Part shown: in pieces, positions 1 through 6,939 of the stretch
Layout of the letters: every line of letters starts with the position of its first letter
How positions within the stretch are numbered: position 1 is the stretch's first letter
From: Pseudomonadota bacterium
GTDB lineage: Bacteria; Pseudomonadota; Alphaproteobacteria; Rhodospirillales; UBA2165
Direction of reading: 5' to 3'
Assembly: GCA_027592155.1 (NCBI GenBank)
Contig: JAQCKY010000082.1
Span: 1 to 7,905, forward strand
DNA length: 7,905 bases
Program-made: the position numbers and the translations under genes
The notes under the pieces: generated by a model
What the model was told of the DNA's origin: nothing
Seen by the model: the letters and a program-made list of their open reading frames with translations, nothing else
The model's database searches: none

Positions 1-183
1 CCGAAACCGGCGCAGCAATTCGAGCGGCGCGGCGCTTTTGATTTCGATGTCGGCCGGCAGCCAGCGACGGGCGATCCGGCCCGGATAGGTCGTGGCAATT
101 CCCGACAGCACGTTACGGCGGTGTAGCTCGTTGGCAAGATCGAAGGCGTGGAACCGGCCATGAACGGAGATCCAGATTTTCAA
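1..183 (-). CDS. Probable glycosyltransferase, N-terminal part only (runs off left edge)
   Basis: The reading frame is open from a TTG at 183-181 to the window edge and gives 61 residues beginning MKIWISVHGRFHAFDLANEL. The short hydrophobic beta strand (KIWISV), followed by a helix with paired acidic, Leu and Arg residues (DLANELHRRN) and then a second strand (LSGIATTYPGR), is the usual opening of a GT-B glycosyltransferase and resembles GT4 enzymes. The catalytic C-terminal half is outside the window, so donor and family are inferred. The TTG overlaps the preceding gene's TGA in a TTGA junction, and a GGGAG Shine-Dalgarno-like run (195-191 on the minus strand) sits 7 bases upstream, which decides this start. 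It is the fourth gene of the leftward operon and is probably translated by coupling to the gene before it. Confidence 0.62.
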   Translation of the reverse strand, partial: MKIWISVHGRFHAFDLANELHRRNVLSGIATTYPGRIARRWLPADIEIKSAAPLELLRRFR

Positions 184-1397
184 CGGGAGGCTCCCGTGAC
201 AACATCGTGGAGAATGCCCGCGAATTTCTCCGCTTGGGCTTCCCAGGCATAGGCGCGGAGGCGGCTTCGATCGGCGCGGGCATCCGATCCGGTCTTGACC
301 GCCTGGAGCGCGCTGACGACCTCCGCAGGGCTATCACAGCTGTGCAGTGTTCCGCCGGTAGTTGCGGCGAGCTGCATGGCCTCCGGCATCTCGGCGGGAT
401 AACAGAGGATCGGCCGCCCCGCGGCGAGAAGTTCCAGTACTTTATGATGGAAGCAATTATCACTGTTCACGTATAAATTGACCCGGCAGTCCCGATGAAG
501 CTGATGCAGGGTTTGCAGGTCGACGAACCCCAAATATTCGGTTTTGCATTTATCGGCTAGGCGTTCAGCGGCGCGGCGGACCGCCGCATCGTCACTGCCG
601 GCATAAACAAATACGAGGTTCTCTCGATCGCCTGCATCCAGACTGTCGAGCCATTGCGCCAACCCCGACATCAACGCGTCGAGTGCCCGTTGGTCATAGA
701 TTGCGCCGGTCAGGCTGATCTTGAACTGTCCATTGTCGTTACCGGTGGCCTCCAAGATTTCCGCCTTAAAACCGCTGAAGACCGAATGTTTGGGCATGCG
801 AAACCAGGGGGCGGCCTCATCGATGTGAGAGTAGGAGAGTGACGTCATCGCGGCGGCATCGCTGAAACGATGGGCCAACCAATCCCTCAACCCGCCGGGA
901 ATGAACTTGTGCCAGTAATCCTTGATATCAGCGACCCAAGGGCAGTCAGCGCGGCGTGCAATATCGCGGGCGATGTTCCAACAGTCGGTATTACCGAAGC
1001 TGCCGACCGTGACGTTGGGTGAAAAATGGTCGGCAATCACGGATATGAAGGGTATGGCACCCTCCCGCCAATCGGTGAACACGCCGTTGTGACGCAAATA
1101 GCCGTTCAATATGACGACCTTGCGCGAGAGCCAGTTCATGGTGCCTTGGCGAAGCCTGGCCAACGCTTTGTTAGGGCACGGCGGGCAGGCGAGGAGGAGC
1201 GGGGCCGCAAAATCATGCCCGATCAGGCGCTGCTGAAATTCCTGCGGGGTCGAGCCGGGATCCGTGGGGTTCAGGGTTTCTGTTAACAGCAAAACCTGAT
1301 GACCCAGACCAGCGAGCGCATGGGCGAATTCCCGCATGCGGGTTGCGCACACATGAGGCGTGTCGGGGTGGCAATGATTGACCAGGACGATACGCAT
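180..1397 (-). CDS. GT4-like glycosyltransferase
   Basis: This 405-residue protein should transfer a sugar from a nucleotide-sugar donor to a growing glycan at the inner membrane's cytoplasmic face. It opens with the strand MRIVLVNHCHPDTP, followed by RMREFAHALAGLGHQVLLLTE (residues 20-40), a Rossmann-like N-terminal half of GT-B type. The second Rossmann half starts near FKISLTGAIYDQRALDALM (225-243) and reaches VFVYAGSDD (262-270), YLGFVDLQTLHQLH (288-301) and HHKVLELLAAGRPILCYP (317-334). That last stretch is the donor-binding region where GT4 enzymes carry the E-x7-E signature; here only the second Glu position is clear, so the match is divergent. The frame is open further upstream to 1466, but the ATG at 1397 is preferred because the protein there begins with the expected first strand, and the start shares one base with the upstream stop (TAATG). 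No strong Shine-Dalgarno is visible, so coupling is likely. Acceptor and donor are unknown. Confidence 0.85.
   Translation of the reverse strand: MRIVLVNHCHPDTPHVCATRMREFAHALAGLGHQVLLLTETLNPTDPGSTPQEFQQRLIGHDFAAPLLLACPPCPNKALARLRQGTMNWLSRKVVILNGYLRHNGVFTDWREGAIPFISVIADHFSPNVTVGSFGNTDCWNIARDIARRADCPWVADIKDYWHKFIPGGLRDWLAHRFSDAAAMTSLSYSHIDEAAPWFRMPKHSVFSGFKAEILEATGNDNGQFKISLTGAIYDQRALDALMSGLAQWLDSLDAGDRENLVFVYAGSDDAAVRRAAERLADKCKTEYLGFVDLQTLHQLHRDCRVNLYVNSDNCFHHKVLELLAAGRPILCYPAEMPEAMQLAATTGGTLHSCDSPAEVVSALQAVKTGSDARADRSRLRAYAWEAQAEKFAGILHDVVTGASR
183..197 (-). promoter_or_regulatory. Inverted repeat over Shine-Dalgarno and TTG start of the left-edge gene
   Basis: On the minus strand the sequence ACGGGAGCCTCCCGT is a perfect 15-base palindrome about a single centre base. 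As RNA it can fold as a five-pair stem (ACGGG with CCCGT) and a five-base loop (AGCCT). The stem and loop contain the GGGAG ribosome-binding run, and the last stem base is the first base of the TTG start. Such a fold would hide the site until a ribosome finishing the preceding gene opens it, which is a known way to couple translation. The structure is seen in sequence; the role is inferred. Confidence 0.45.
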
Positions 1398-3313
1398 TAG
1401 CCGACTGTCGCGAAGATTGGATGTTTTGGCTGCTGTTCTACGCGCCGCAGGAAGTGACGACGCCAAGCATCTTCATAATAGGGCCGCCATAACATTGTCG
1501 CGAGATGAGTTTCACCACCTTGGAACCGCTTTAGAACGTCTTTCCACCAACCGGCCCTCCAGATTTCCGACGTTTGAAAGTCGGTACTCTCGATGGTTGC
1601 CCGGGTATCGTCCAAAAGGCCGTCCCGGAACCAATCGGCATGGGGTGGCAGAAAGCCTTGCTTGTTCCAACGCAGACGAATCTTTTCCGGTAGGATGCCG
1701 TCCAGGGAGCGGCGCAGCAGGCGCTTTGTCTCCGCGCCGCCCATGAGATACGGCGCCGGCAAAGATAACGCGAATTCGGCCAGTCGGTGGTCACAGAACG
1801 GCAAACGAACTTCTCTCGAATGCGCCATCGAATTGCGGTCGCCATAACGCAGCAGAACGGGAAGATGCGTGTGGAACGACTCCACGTAGAGCTTCCGGGT
1901 TAACGGGTGGAATCCATGGGGCGTCTCCACCGCCCGGTCGCTTCGGCGAATGCTTTGGGCGTAACGGGATTTAAGCCCAAATGAGAAATCCGAGCCTTTG
2001 CCTGTAAGTCCGGCGAGGGAATGACGGATCCCTTGGGGAAGTGCCTGCCCGGTTCGCTGCACCGCGTTGTTCAACGCCAGTGGGTAGCGCGCCTGGATCA
2101 TCGGGCCTTCTTGGGCGATGAGGTCTTTTTCTCCGGCGGCTGACAGGCTGTCCAGGTAGGGCTGGAACATCTGCTCATACCCGCCGAGCAGTTCATCGGC
2201 GCCCTGGCCGTCGAGCAGGACCGTGGTTCCCCGCTCTCCGGCGAGGCGAAAGACGCACCACTGGGCATATTGGCTAGCGCTTCCCACGGGAAGTTCGTTG
2301 TGCCAAACGAAAGCCGGAAGTTCTTTCCGGAAAGATTCTTGAGTTGGGACAACTTCGTGACGGGTCGCGTGGCTCGACTGGACCGCCAGTTTGGCCCATT
2401 CTCCCTCGTCCGCATCGGTCCCAGGGAATCGGCCGGTGAAGGCATCATAGGCGGCATCCGCACCGAGTAACCGACGAGCGATACAGACGATGGCGGTGGA
2501 GTCGAGGCCGCCGGATAGACAAGAGCCGAGAGGCACGTCACTTCGCATTCGTAGCCGGACCGAATCGGTCAGGAGCTCACGAAACCACGCTTGGACGTCG
2601 CCCTCGGGCAATTTAGCGAGGTCGGCGTTGGGGTGGCAATCCCAGTAGCGCCCGGTGGTCCATTGCATCGTCTCGATGTCCAGGTCGAGATAATGACCGG
2701 GCAGGAGCTGCTGGATGCCGTCGAACAGGGTGGCGCTGTCGTCGTCCAGCCCTTGGGTCGGATGATAAAGAAACTGAACCAGCCGCTGGGTATCCGCGTG
2801 TATGGGGATACCCTCGACGGCAAACAGGGCTTTGAATTCGGAGGCAAAAACAAATCGATCCTCGCCGGCATAGAAGAGGAACGGTTTCTCGCCATAGCGG
2901 TCGCGGGCGCAAAACAACTTCTGTTTTTCCCCGTCATAAATGGCAAAGGCAAACATGCCGTTGAACCGCTTGAGGCAATCCAATCCCCATTGCCGGTAGG
3001 CTGCAAGGAGAACTTCGGTATCCGAGGTTGTGGTTAACCTGATCCCCAAGGTTTTGAGTTCTGCAGCGATCTCCAGGTAGTTATAGATCTCGCCATTGAA
3101 GGTGAGAACGTGCGGGCCGGCGATCATCGGTTGATGGCCGCCGTCACTGGTATCGATAATCGCGAGCCGTCGATGCCCCAGCGCGACGCGGCCGTCCGGA
3201 CTCTTCCAAATGCCGGAGTCATCAGGTCCCCGATGCGCCATGAGGTCGGTCATCGCCTCGACCGCCCTGACGTTGACCGGACGGGTGCCGATCAATCCCG
3301 CTATTGCGCACAT
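1397..3313 (-). CDS. asnB: Asparagine synthase-type glutamine amidotransferase (AsnB family)
   Basis: The 638-residue protein has the full AsnB architecture. The N-terminal class II glutaminase domain has Cys2 (MCAIAGLIG), RGPDD (28-32), LGHRRLAIID (45-54), FNGEIYNY (72-79), SDTEVLLAAY (97-106) and RDRYGEKPF (137-145). The synthetase domain has the ATP pyrophosphatase loop PLGSCLSGGLDST (261-273), LLDGQGADELLGGY (366-379) and EVRLPFCDHR (501-510). Glutaminase and synthetase motifs look intact, so it should release ammonia from glutamine and pass it to an adenylated carboxylate. In the classical enzyme that carboxylate is aspartate; in glycan operons homologues are thought to amidate sugar acids or other substituents, which I infer here only from context. 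The frame extends 49 codons upstream to 3460, but the nucleophile Cys must follow the initiator Met, and a GAGAG Shine-Dalgarno (3326-3322) lies 8 bases before the ATG at 3313. The gene follows the GT9 gene by 14 bases and its stop overlaps the next start. The length is near that of common bacterial AsnB proteins. The symbol names the family; the biological substrate is open. Confidence 0.93.
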   Translation of the reverse strand: MCAIAGLIGTRPVNVRAVEAMTDLMAHRGPDDSGIWKSPDGRVALGHRRLAIIDTSDGGHQPMIAGPHVLTFNGEIYNYLEIAAELKTLGIRLTTTSDTEVLLAAYRQWGLDCLKRFNGMFAFAIYDGEKQKLFCARDRYGEKPFLFYAGEDRFVFASEFKALFAVEGIPIHADTQRLVQFLYHPTQGLDDDSATLFDGIQQLLPGHYLDLDIETMQWTTGRYWDCHPNADLAKLPEGDVQAWFRELLTDSVRLRMRSDVPLGSCLSGGLDSTAIVCIARRLLGADAAYDAFTGRFPGTDADEGEWAKLAVQSSHATRHEVVPTQESFRKELPAFVWHNELPVGSASQYAQWCVFRLAGERGTTVLLDGQGADELLGGYEQMFQPYLDSLSAAGEKDLIAQEGPMIQARYPLALNNAVQRTGQALPQGIRHSLAGLTGKGSDFSFGLKSRYAQSIRRSDRAVETPHGFHPLTRKLYVESFHTHLPVLLRYGDRNSMAHSREVRLPFCDHRLAEFALSLPAPYLMGGAETKRLLRRSLDGILPEKIRLRWNKQGFLPPHADWFRDGLLDDTRATIESTDFQTSEIWRAGWWKDVLKRFQGGETHLATMLWRPYYEDAWRRHFLRRVEQQPKHPIFATVG

Positions 3314-3327
3314 CGCATCATCTCTCG

Positions 3328-4392
3328 TTAACCGGCAACCGGATTTTCTGCTAGCATTTCCTTGCAAGCCTCTATCACGGATTCCGGTTTTATCGTGTGG
3401 ATTGTTGCGGCGATCCGATTGGCACCAGCTTCCTGCGGCGCGGCGGCGCTTTCGTGCCAAGGATAGAATATTCGGTTGTGTTCGCCTTGAGGAAACCAGA
3501 CGCCGGGTTTGGCTCTGGCGCTGAAGACGGCAAGGCAGCGGGTACCGACGAGCGCCGCCAAATGCATGGGGCCGCTGTCATGGCCAAGGTAGAATTCGGC
3601 AGGCGCCATTACCTGGGCGCTGATCCGTGGGGCCGTGCGGCCGCATAAATTCAAGGTGGGACCGGACCAATGATCCAAAAGCGCATCTGTCCTTTCTGTT
3701 TCGTTCCCGGCCCCAATTCCGATTAGTCCAAGATTTGGATTTGCCTGGGAAACTTCTTTGAGCACGCTCTGCCAGTTTGGGTCGCCCCAGTCTTTGTCCG
3801 CGCCCTTGCCGCCGATGCTGAAGGCGACAAACCGTTGCTGGTCCTTGGTGCCGGATGACCATGAGGTCAACTGACCCGCTGCAAGCTGCCTCTCTTCGTC
3901 GGTAAAGGTAATCCGCCAAATTCTTGCGTCCTCTGAATTCCCTCCGACCGTCCTGAGGAGGCGCCCGGCCTCCGACTCCCACTCGTCCTCTCCGATCTGG
4001 GTAAAGCGGCGTTTCTGCGTGTTGAAGGGGAAGCCGGTAAATTGGCGAATACCGCAACACCGAAAAAAAAGATATTCCCGTATCAACCCTAAGGTCCCTG
4101 AAGGTTCCGAGAGATAAACAACGTGGTTCGGCGCCCATGTCATGATAGATTTTCTCAAGGCCCGTATCCGCGAAAAACCACTCAGGCGCGGCGGGTACGT
4201 CAGAAATCCATCCACGAGATTTATATCGCCTAAAAGACCTTCAAGTCCGGCCGCTTTTTCCATCACCGGCGTGTTGGTCAATATTCGCCTTTCTGTGCCA
4301 GGGTAGGTTTTTGCCAGCCATTGCAGGGCGGGGATGCTTACCGCTCCATCGCCCAAGCTACCGCGCCGAAATATTAGAATCTTACCGGTCAT
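3328..4392 (-). CDS. GT9 heptosyltransferase-type glycosyltransferase
   Basis: This 354-residue protein fits glycosyltransferase family 9, which includes the ADP-heptose:LPS heptosyltransferases WaaC, WaaF and WaaQ. The N-terminal strand and loop KILIFRRGSLGDGAVSIPAL (4-23) has the R-x-G-x-LGD pattern typical of the family. The C-terminal donor domain begins around FVAFSIGGKGADKDW (188-202), followed by W207. It ends in the hallmark LGHDSGPMHLAALVG (269-283) and a following strand CLAVFSARAKPGVWFP (286-301). The length matches the family. Members act on lipid A-core or related acceptors in the cytoplasm; since it sits among other glycosyltransferases and not with core genes that I can see, it may add a different sugar to the locus's own glycan. 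It is first in the leftward operon. The ATG at 4392 has only a weak purine run (AAGATGG) just upstream. Family confidence is high, sugar specificity unknown. Confidence 0.9.
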   Translation of the reverse strand: MTGKILIFRRGSLGDGAVSIPALQWLAKTYPGTERRILTNTPVMEKAAGLEGLLGDINLVDGFLTYPPRLSGFSRIRALRKSIMTWAPNHVVYLSEPSGTLGLIREYLFFRCCGIRQFTGFPFNTQKRRFTQIGEDEWESEAGRLLRTVGGNSEDARIWRITFTDEERQLAAGQLTSWSSGTKDQQRFVAFSIGGKGADKDWGDPNWQSVLKEVSQANPNLGLIGIGAGNETERTDALLDHWSGPTLNLCGRTAPRISAQVMAPAEFYLGHDSGPMHLAALVGTRCLAVFSARAKPGVWFPQGEHNRIFYPWHESAAAPQEAGANRIAATIHTIKPESVIEACKEMLAENPVAG

Positions 4393-4412
4393 GCCATCTT
4401 GTCGGCCGTGTT

Positions 4413-4436
4413 ACGTTGCCAGCCCACGTTACCAGC
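4413..4436. repeat. Two imperfect direct copies of ACGTTnCCAGC, 13-base period
   Basis: ACGTTGCCAGC at 4413-4423 recurs as ACGTTACCAGC at 4426-4436, differing at one of eleven positions and offset by 13 bases. The pair ends about 20 bases upstream of the leftward ATG at 4392, so it would lie in the leader of the leftward transcript or in its operator region. A period of 13 is not the helical repeat, so it is not a textbook pair of same-face protein sites. It may be chance. Confidence 0.35.
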
Positions 4437-4522
4437 AAGCCCTGCGACGGGCCAAAAATCCGTAATTGGGCGGTTCAAACATTTCGAAACACCAGAGGAG
4501 GAGAAGGCGATATTACGTCCGG

Positions 4523-4528
4523 AGTATA
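4523..4528 (-). promoter_or_regulatory. Candidate -10 element for the leftward operon
   Basis: On the minus strand this reads TATACT, a 5 of 6 match to the sigma-70 -10 consensus, inside the AT-rich half of the spacer. No convincing -35 hexamer lies 16 to 18 bases upstream on that strand. If used, transcription would start near 4516 and give a leader of roughly 120 bases that includes the 13-base-period repeat. The call rests on position and one hexamer only. Confidence 0.25.
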
Positions 4529-4574
4529 GCGATAAAATTAAGATTTGGCGTTTGTTAGAATCCCCTTCATTTAT

Positions 4575-4583
4575 TGGTATTAT
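4575..4583 (+). promoter_or_regulatory. Candidate extended -10 promoter for the rightward operon
   Basis: The nonamer TGGTATTAT has the TGn extension and a 5 of 6 match to TATAAT, a combination that can work without a good -35. The best -35 at 17-base spacing is only TTAGAA. Predicted transcription start is near 4590, which leaves a leader of about 57 bases before the ATG at 4647. It is the only strong -10-like match I see facing right in this spacer. Confidence 0.33.
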
Positions 4584-4646
4584 TGAAGAGACAGCAACTT
4601 ACCTCATCTCCACCACCGCACACTGATGGATTCGCAATAGGATCAA

Positions 4647-5828
4647 ATGGCGCACGAATTCCTCCAAGGCAAGCGACTGCGAGTCCTCATCAACGGCATT
4701 CACGCAAAGAGTGGCGGCGGTGTTACCTATTTGAGAAATATGTTGCCCGTGCTGGCTGATGATCCGGAGCTCGAGATTCACCTGTTCATTCATCGGGATC
4801 AGTATGGGCTGTTTGGGGAGGTCGATGAACGGGTCCGGGCGCACTTGTTGAATTATCGCAACGGCTTTTTCTCGAATTTGATTTGGGAGCAACTGGCGTT
4901 GCCGGTCCTTGCCCGGTTCATGTCCGTTGACGTGACAGTATCGCCCGCGAATTACGGCCCCCTCTTGGCGCCGTCAAACGTCATCATCCTGCGTAATTCT
5001 CTGGCGGTTGTCGGCCGGGAGACGCGCTTGCGAAAGCGACTTTATTGGATGGGATTGGCATTCATGACCGGGCTCTCGCTGATTAGCTGCGATCGGGCGA
5101 TTGCGGTGTCGAATTATGCGCGCCGGGCGTTGACCTTCGGTTCTGGAAAACGGATCCGTGAAAAAGTGACGGTTATCAATCATGGCGTCCGCGACGTATT
5201 TCGGCCGGCCGGCGAACGGGCTCCTATAGAGCGGCCCGATGGCGGCTATCTGCTCGCCGTTTCGGATATTTACGTCCAGAAGAACTTGCACACGCTGATA
5301 CCGGCGATCGCCAAACTGCGCTCACGCTACCCCGACATCCACCTGAAAATTGCCGGTCAACCTCTCGATCAGGGATATCTGGAAGAACTCAACGAAGCCA
5401 TACGGGAACATGAGCTCGAGGATGCGATTGAGTTTTTGGGCGGGGTGGCAACGCCCGAACTCGTAAAACTCTACCAGAACTGTAAGCTTTTTGTATTTCC
5501 ATCGACGGTCGAGACGTTCGGTAATCCCCTCGTGGAGGCCATGTCTTGCGGCGCGCCGATCGCCTGTTCCAACACGGCCGCCATGCCGGAGATTGTCGGC
5601 GATGCCGCCCGCTTTTTTAATCCCTTGGACGTGGAGGACATGGCCGAGGCGATCGGTGAGCTTCTCGGCAGCGATAATCTTCGCCGTTCATTGAGCGTCA
5701 ACGCGCTTGAACGGGCAAAAAAATACTCCTGGGAAAACACGGCCCGGCTTACGGCCGATGTTATCAAGTCGGTTGTGCCGCCGGATCGCCACTATTCCGC
5801 ATCCGCCGAATTGCGATCCGCACCGTGA
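4647..5828 (+). CDS. GT4 glycosyltransferase
   Basis: The 393-residue product is a clear GT-B fold, family 4 retaining glycosyltransferase. The N-terminal acceptor half opens LRVLINGIHAKSGGGVTYLR (11-30), with the glycine-rich turn seen in many family members, and includes VSNYARRAL (154-162). The donor half runs from YLLAVSDIYVQKNLHTLIPA (201-220), through LKIAGQPL (233-240) and IEFLGGVATPELVKLYQNC (261-279), to FPSTVETFGNPLVEAMSCG (284-302), where Glu289 and Glu297 form the E-x7-E signature. Length is normal. The ATG has AGGA four bases upstream (4639-4642), a slightly short spacing. It is the first gene of the rightward operon and overlaps the next gene by four bases. It probably adds one sugar, such as a mannose or rhamnose type residue, to a lipid-linked glycan; the sugar cannot be read from sequence. 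Confidence 0.92.
   Translation: MAHEFLQGKRLRVLINGIHAKSGGGVTYLRNMLPVLADDPELEIHLFIHRDQYGLFGEVDERVRAHLLNYRNGFFSNLIWEQLALPVLARFMSVDVTVSPANYGPLLAPSNVIILRNSLAVVGRETRLRKRLYWMGLAFMTGLSLISCDRAIAVSNYARRALTFGSGKRIREKVTVINHGVRDVFRPAGERAPIERPDGGYLLAVSDIYVQKNLHTLIPAIAKLRSRYPDIHLKIAGQPLDQGYLEELNEAIREHELEDAIEFLGGVATPELVKLYQNCKLFVFPSTVETFGNPLVEAMSCGAPIACSNTAAMPEIVGDAARFFNPLDVEDMAEAIGELLGSDNLRRSLSVNALERAKKYSWENTARLTADVIKSVVPPDRHYSASAELRSAP
5782..5820 (+). repeat. Inverted repeat ending just before a coupled GTG start
   Basis: CGGATCGC at 5782-5789 is perfectly complementary to GCGATCCG at 5813-5820, leaving a 23-base loop. The second arm ends four bases before the GTG at 5825. It lies wholly inside the end of the upstream coding region. 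It has no T-run, so it is not a terminator; it may affect reinitiation at the GTGA overlap, or may be chance in GC-rich coding DNA. Confidence 0.35.
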
Positions 5829-6928
5829 CAATACGCGTCGCCTATTTTATCAGCCACCCTATTCAGTACCAGGCCCCGCTGCTCCGGCGGATTTCTGACG
5901 AGGCGGAAATCGAGCTGCGGGTGATATTCGAATCCGATTTTTCGTCTACGACCTATTTTGATAAAGGTTTTGGTGTCGAGCTTGCCTGGGATGTGCCGTT
6001 ACGGGATGGATATGACAGTTGCCTCCTCGACGAAATCGATTTGGACGAGGTCTTGCGCGGCTCGGATGTGGTTTGGTTCCATGGCTGGCAAAGCCGCACC
6101 TTTCGGCGAATTTTGAAGCGGGCCCGGTCGTTGGAGCGACCGACCTTGATGCGAGGGGAAAATTGGTCCGGCGCGATGCCGGATGGGGCCGGCGCGCGCG
6201 GCTGGCTTAAACGCCTCTATCTGAAGACCGTATTCGATCAGTGCAGCGGGTTTCTCTCCGTTGGTAGCGCAAATCATCGCTATTATGTCGATCATGGAAT
6301 TACCGAGCAGATGATTTTCCCGATGCCTTACGCTGTCGATAATAACTATTTTTCCGAGCGCTCAGATGCGGCCGACATCCAGGCGCTTCGTCTATCGATC
6401 GGTATCCCCGAGGGTACCGGGGTCGTGCTCTATGCCGGAAAATTGACACCCCGCAAGCATCCCGAATTGCTGCTCGAGGCCTGGGGGGGCGCGGATTGGC
6501 CCGGGGCGCGGCCTGTGCTGTTGTTTGCCGGGGACGGGCCGATGCGCGCCGCGTTGGAATCAAAAGCCCCCGAGGGCGTTATATTTTCTGGATTCTGCAA
6601 TCAGTCGGAACTCCCGGGACTCTATGCGCTTGCTGACATATTTGTCCTTCCCTCAGAGCGGGAGCCCTGGGGGCTGGCGATCAATGAGGCGATGGCATGC
6701 GGTACGGCGGTCGTGTCCACGTCGGAATGTGGCGCGAGTTTCGACCTTGTCGATGAGGAAACGGGCGAAGTTGTGCCGGCGGGTGATGTCGGTGCGCTCC
6801 GTACCGCGTTGCCACGGGTCATGGCCGACGCCGAACGCCGCGGGAAAAATGCAAAAGACCGGATCGCCAGTTGGTCTTTCGAACAAGATGTGGCCGGTCT
6901 CAAGCTGGCTTTAGCGTCCGTGCATTGA
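5825..6928 (+). CDS. GT4 glycosyltransferase
   Basis: The 367-residue product is a second GT4-type retaining glycosyltransferase, distinct in sequence from its upstream neighbour. It opens TIRVAYFISHPIQYQAPLLR (2-21), a form of N-terminal strand and loop seen in a GT4 subgroup. The donor half contains VVLYAGKLTPRKHPELLLEA (200-219), LLFAGDGPMRAALES (232-246), IFSGFCNQSELPGLYALAD (253-271) and LPSEREPWGLAINEAMACG (275-293), in which Glu280 and Glu288 form E-x7-E. The start is a GTG at 5825 that overlaps the preceding TGA in a GTGA junction; there is no good Shine-Dalgarno, so translation probably depends on ribosomes finishing the upstream gene. An inverted repeat ends four bases before the GTG. 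Specificity is unknown. Base composition resembles its neighbours. Confidence 0.92.
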   Translation: MTIRVAYFISHPIQYQAPLLRRISDEAEIELRVIFESDFSSTTYFDKGFGVELAWDVPLRDGYDSCLLDEIDLDEVLRGSDVVWFHGWQSRTFRRILKRARSLERPTLMRGENWSGAMPDGAGARGWLKRLYLKTVFDQCSGFLSVGSANHRYYVDHGITEQMIFPMPYAVDNNYFSERSDAADIQALRLSIGIPEGTGVVLYAGKLTPRKHPELLLEAWGGADWPGARPVLLFAGDGPMRAALESKAPEGVIFSGFCNQSELPGLYALADIFVLPSEREPWGLAINEAMACGTAVVSTSECGASFDLVDEETGEVVPAGDVGALRTALPRVMADAERRGKNAKDRIASWSFEQDVAGLKLALASVH

Positions 6929-6939
6929 TCGATTTCACG

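Larger units (their letters stand above)
4393..4646. other. Divergent intergenic spacer with likely back-to-back promoters
   Basis: This 254-base spacer separates the first genes of the two divergent operons. Its right half (about 4500-4620) is clearly more AT-rich than the flanking genes, as is usual for promoter DNA. It holds an extended -10 candidate for the rightward operon, a -10-like hexamer for the leftward operon and an imperfect 13-base-period repeat near the leftward start, each listed separately. Short open frames cross it on both strands, but none has a good ribosome-binding site or recognisable product, so I call no gene here. No terminator-like stem followed by T residues is seen. 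Confidence 0.6.

Noticed and set aside
1398..1466. A 23-residue N-terminal extension of the GT4-like protein
   Set aside because: It overlaps the AsnB-type coding end, and the natural first beta strand begins at the ATG at 1397.
3314..3460. A 49-residue N-terminal extension of the AsnB-type protein
   Set aside because: It overlaps the end of the GT9 gene, is rich in Arg and Lys without domain character, and would bury the Cys that must be residue 2 for glutaminase activity.
4482..4489. Palindrome TTTCGAAA in the spacer
   Set aside because: An isolated eight-base palindrome does not extend into the flanks and is not enough to call an operator.
4399..4626. A 75-codon plus-strand frame in the divergent spacer
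   Set aside because: It has no Shine-Dalgarno, spans the AT-rich promoter-like half and encodes no recognisable pattern, so it is more likely incidental.
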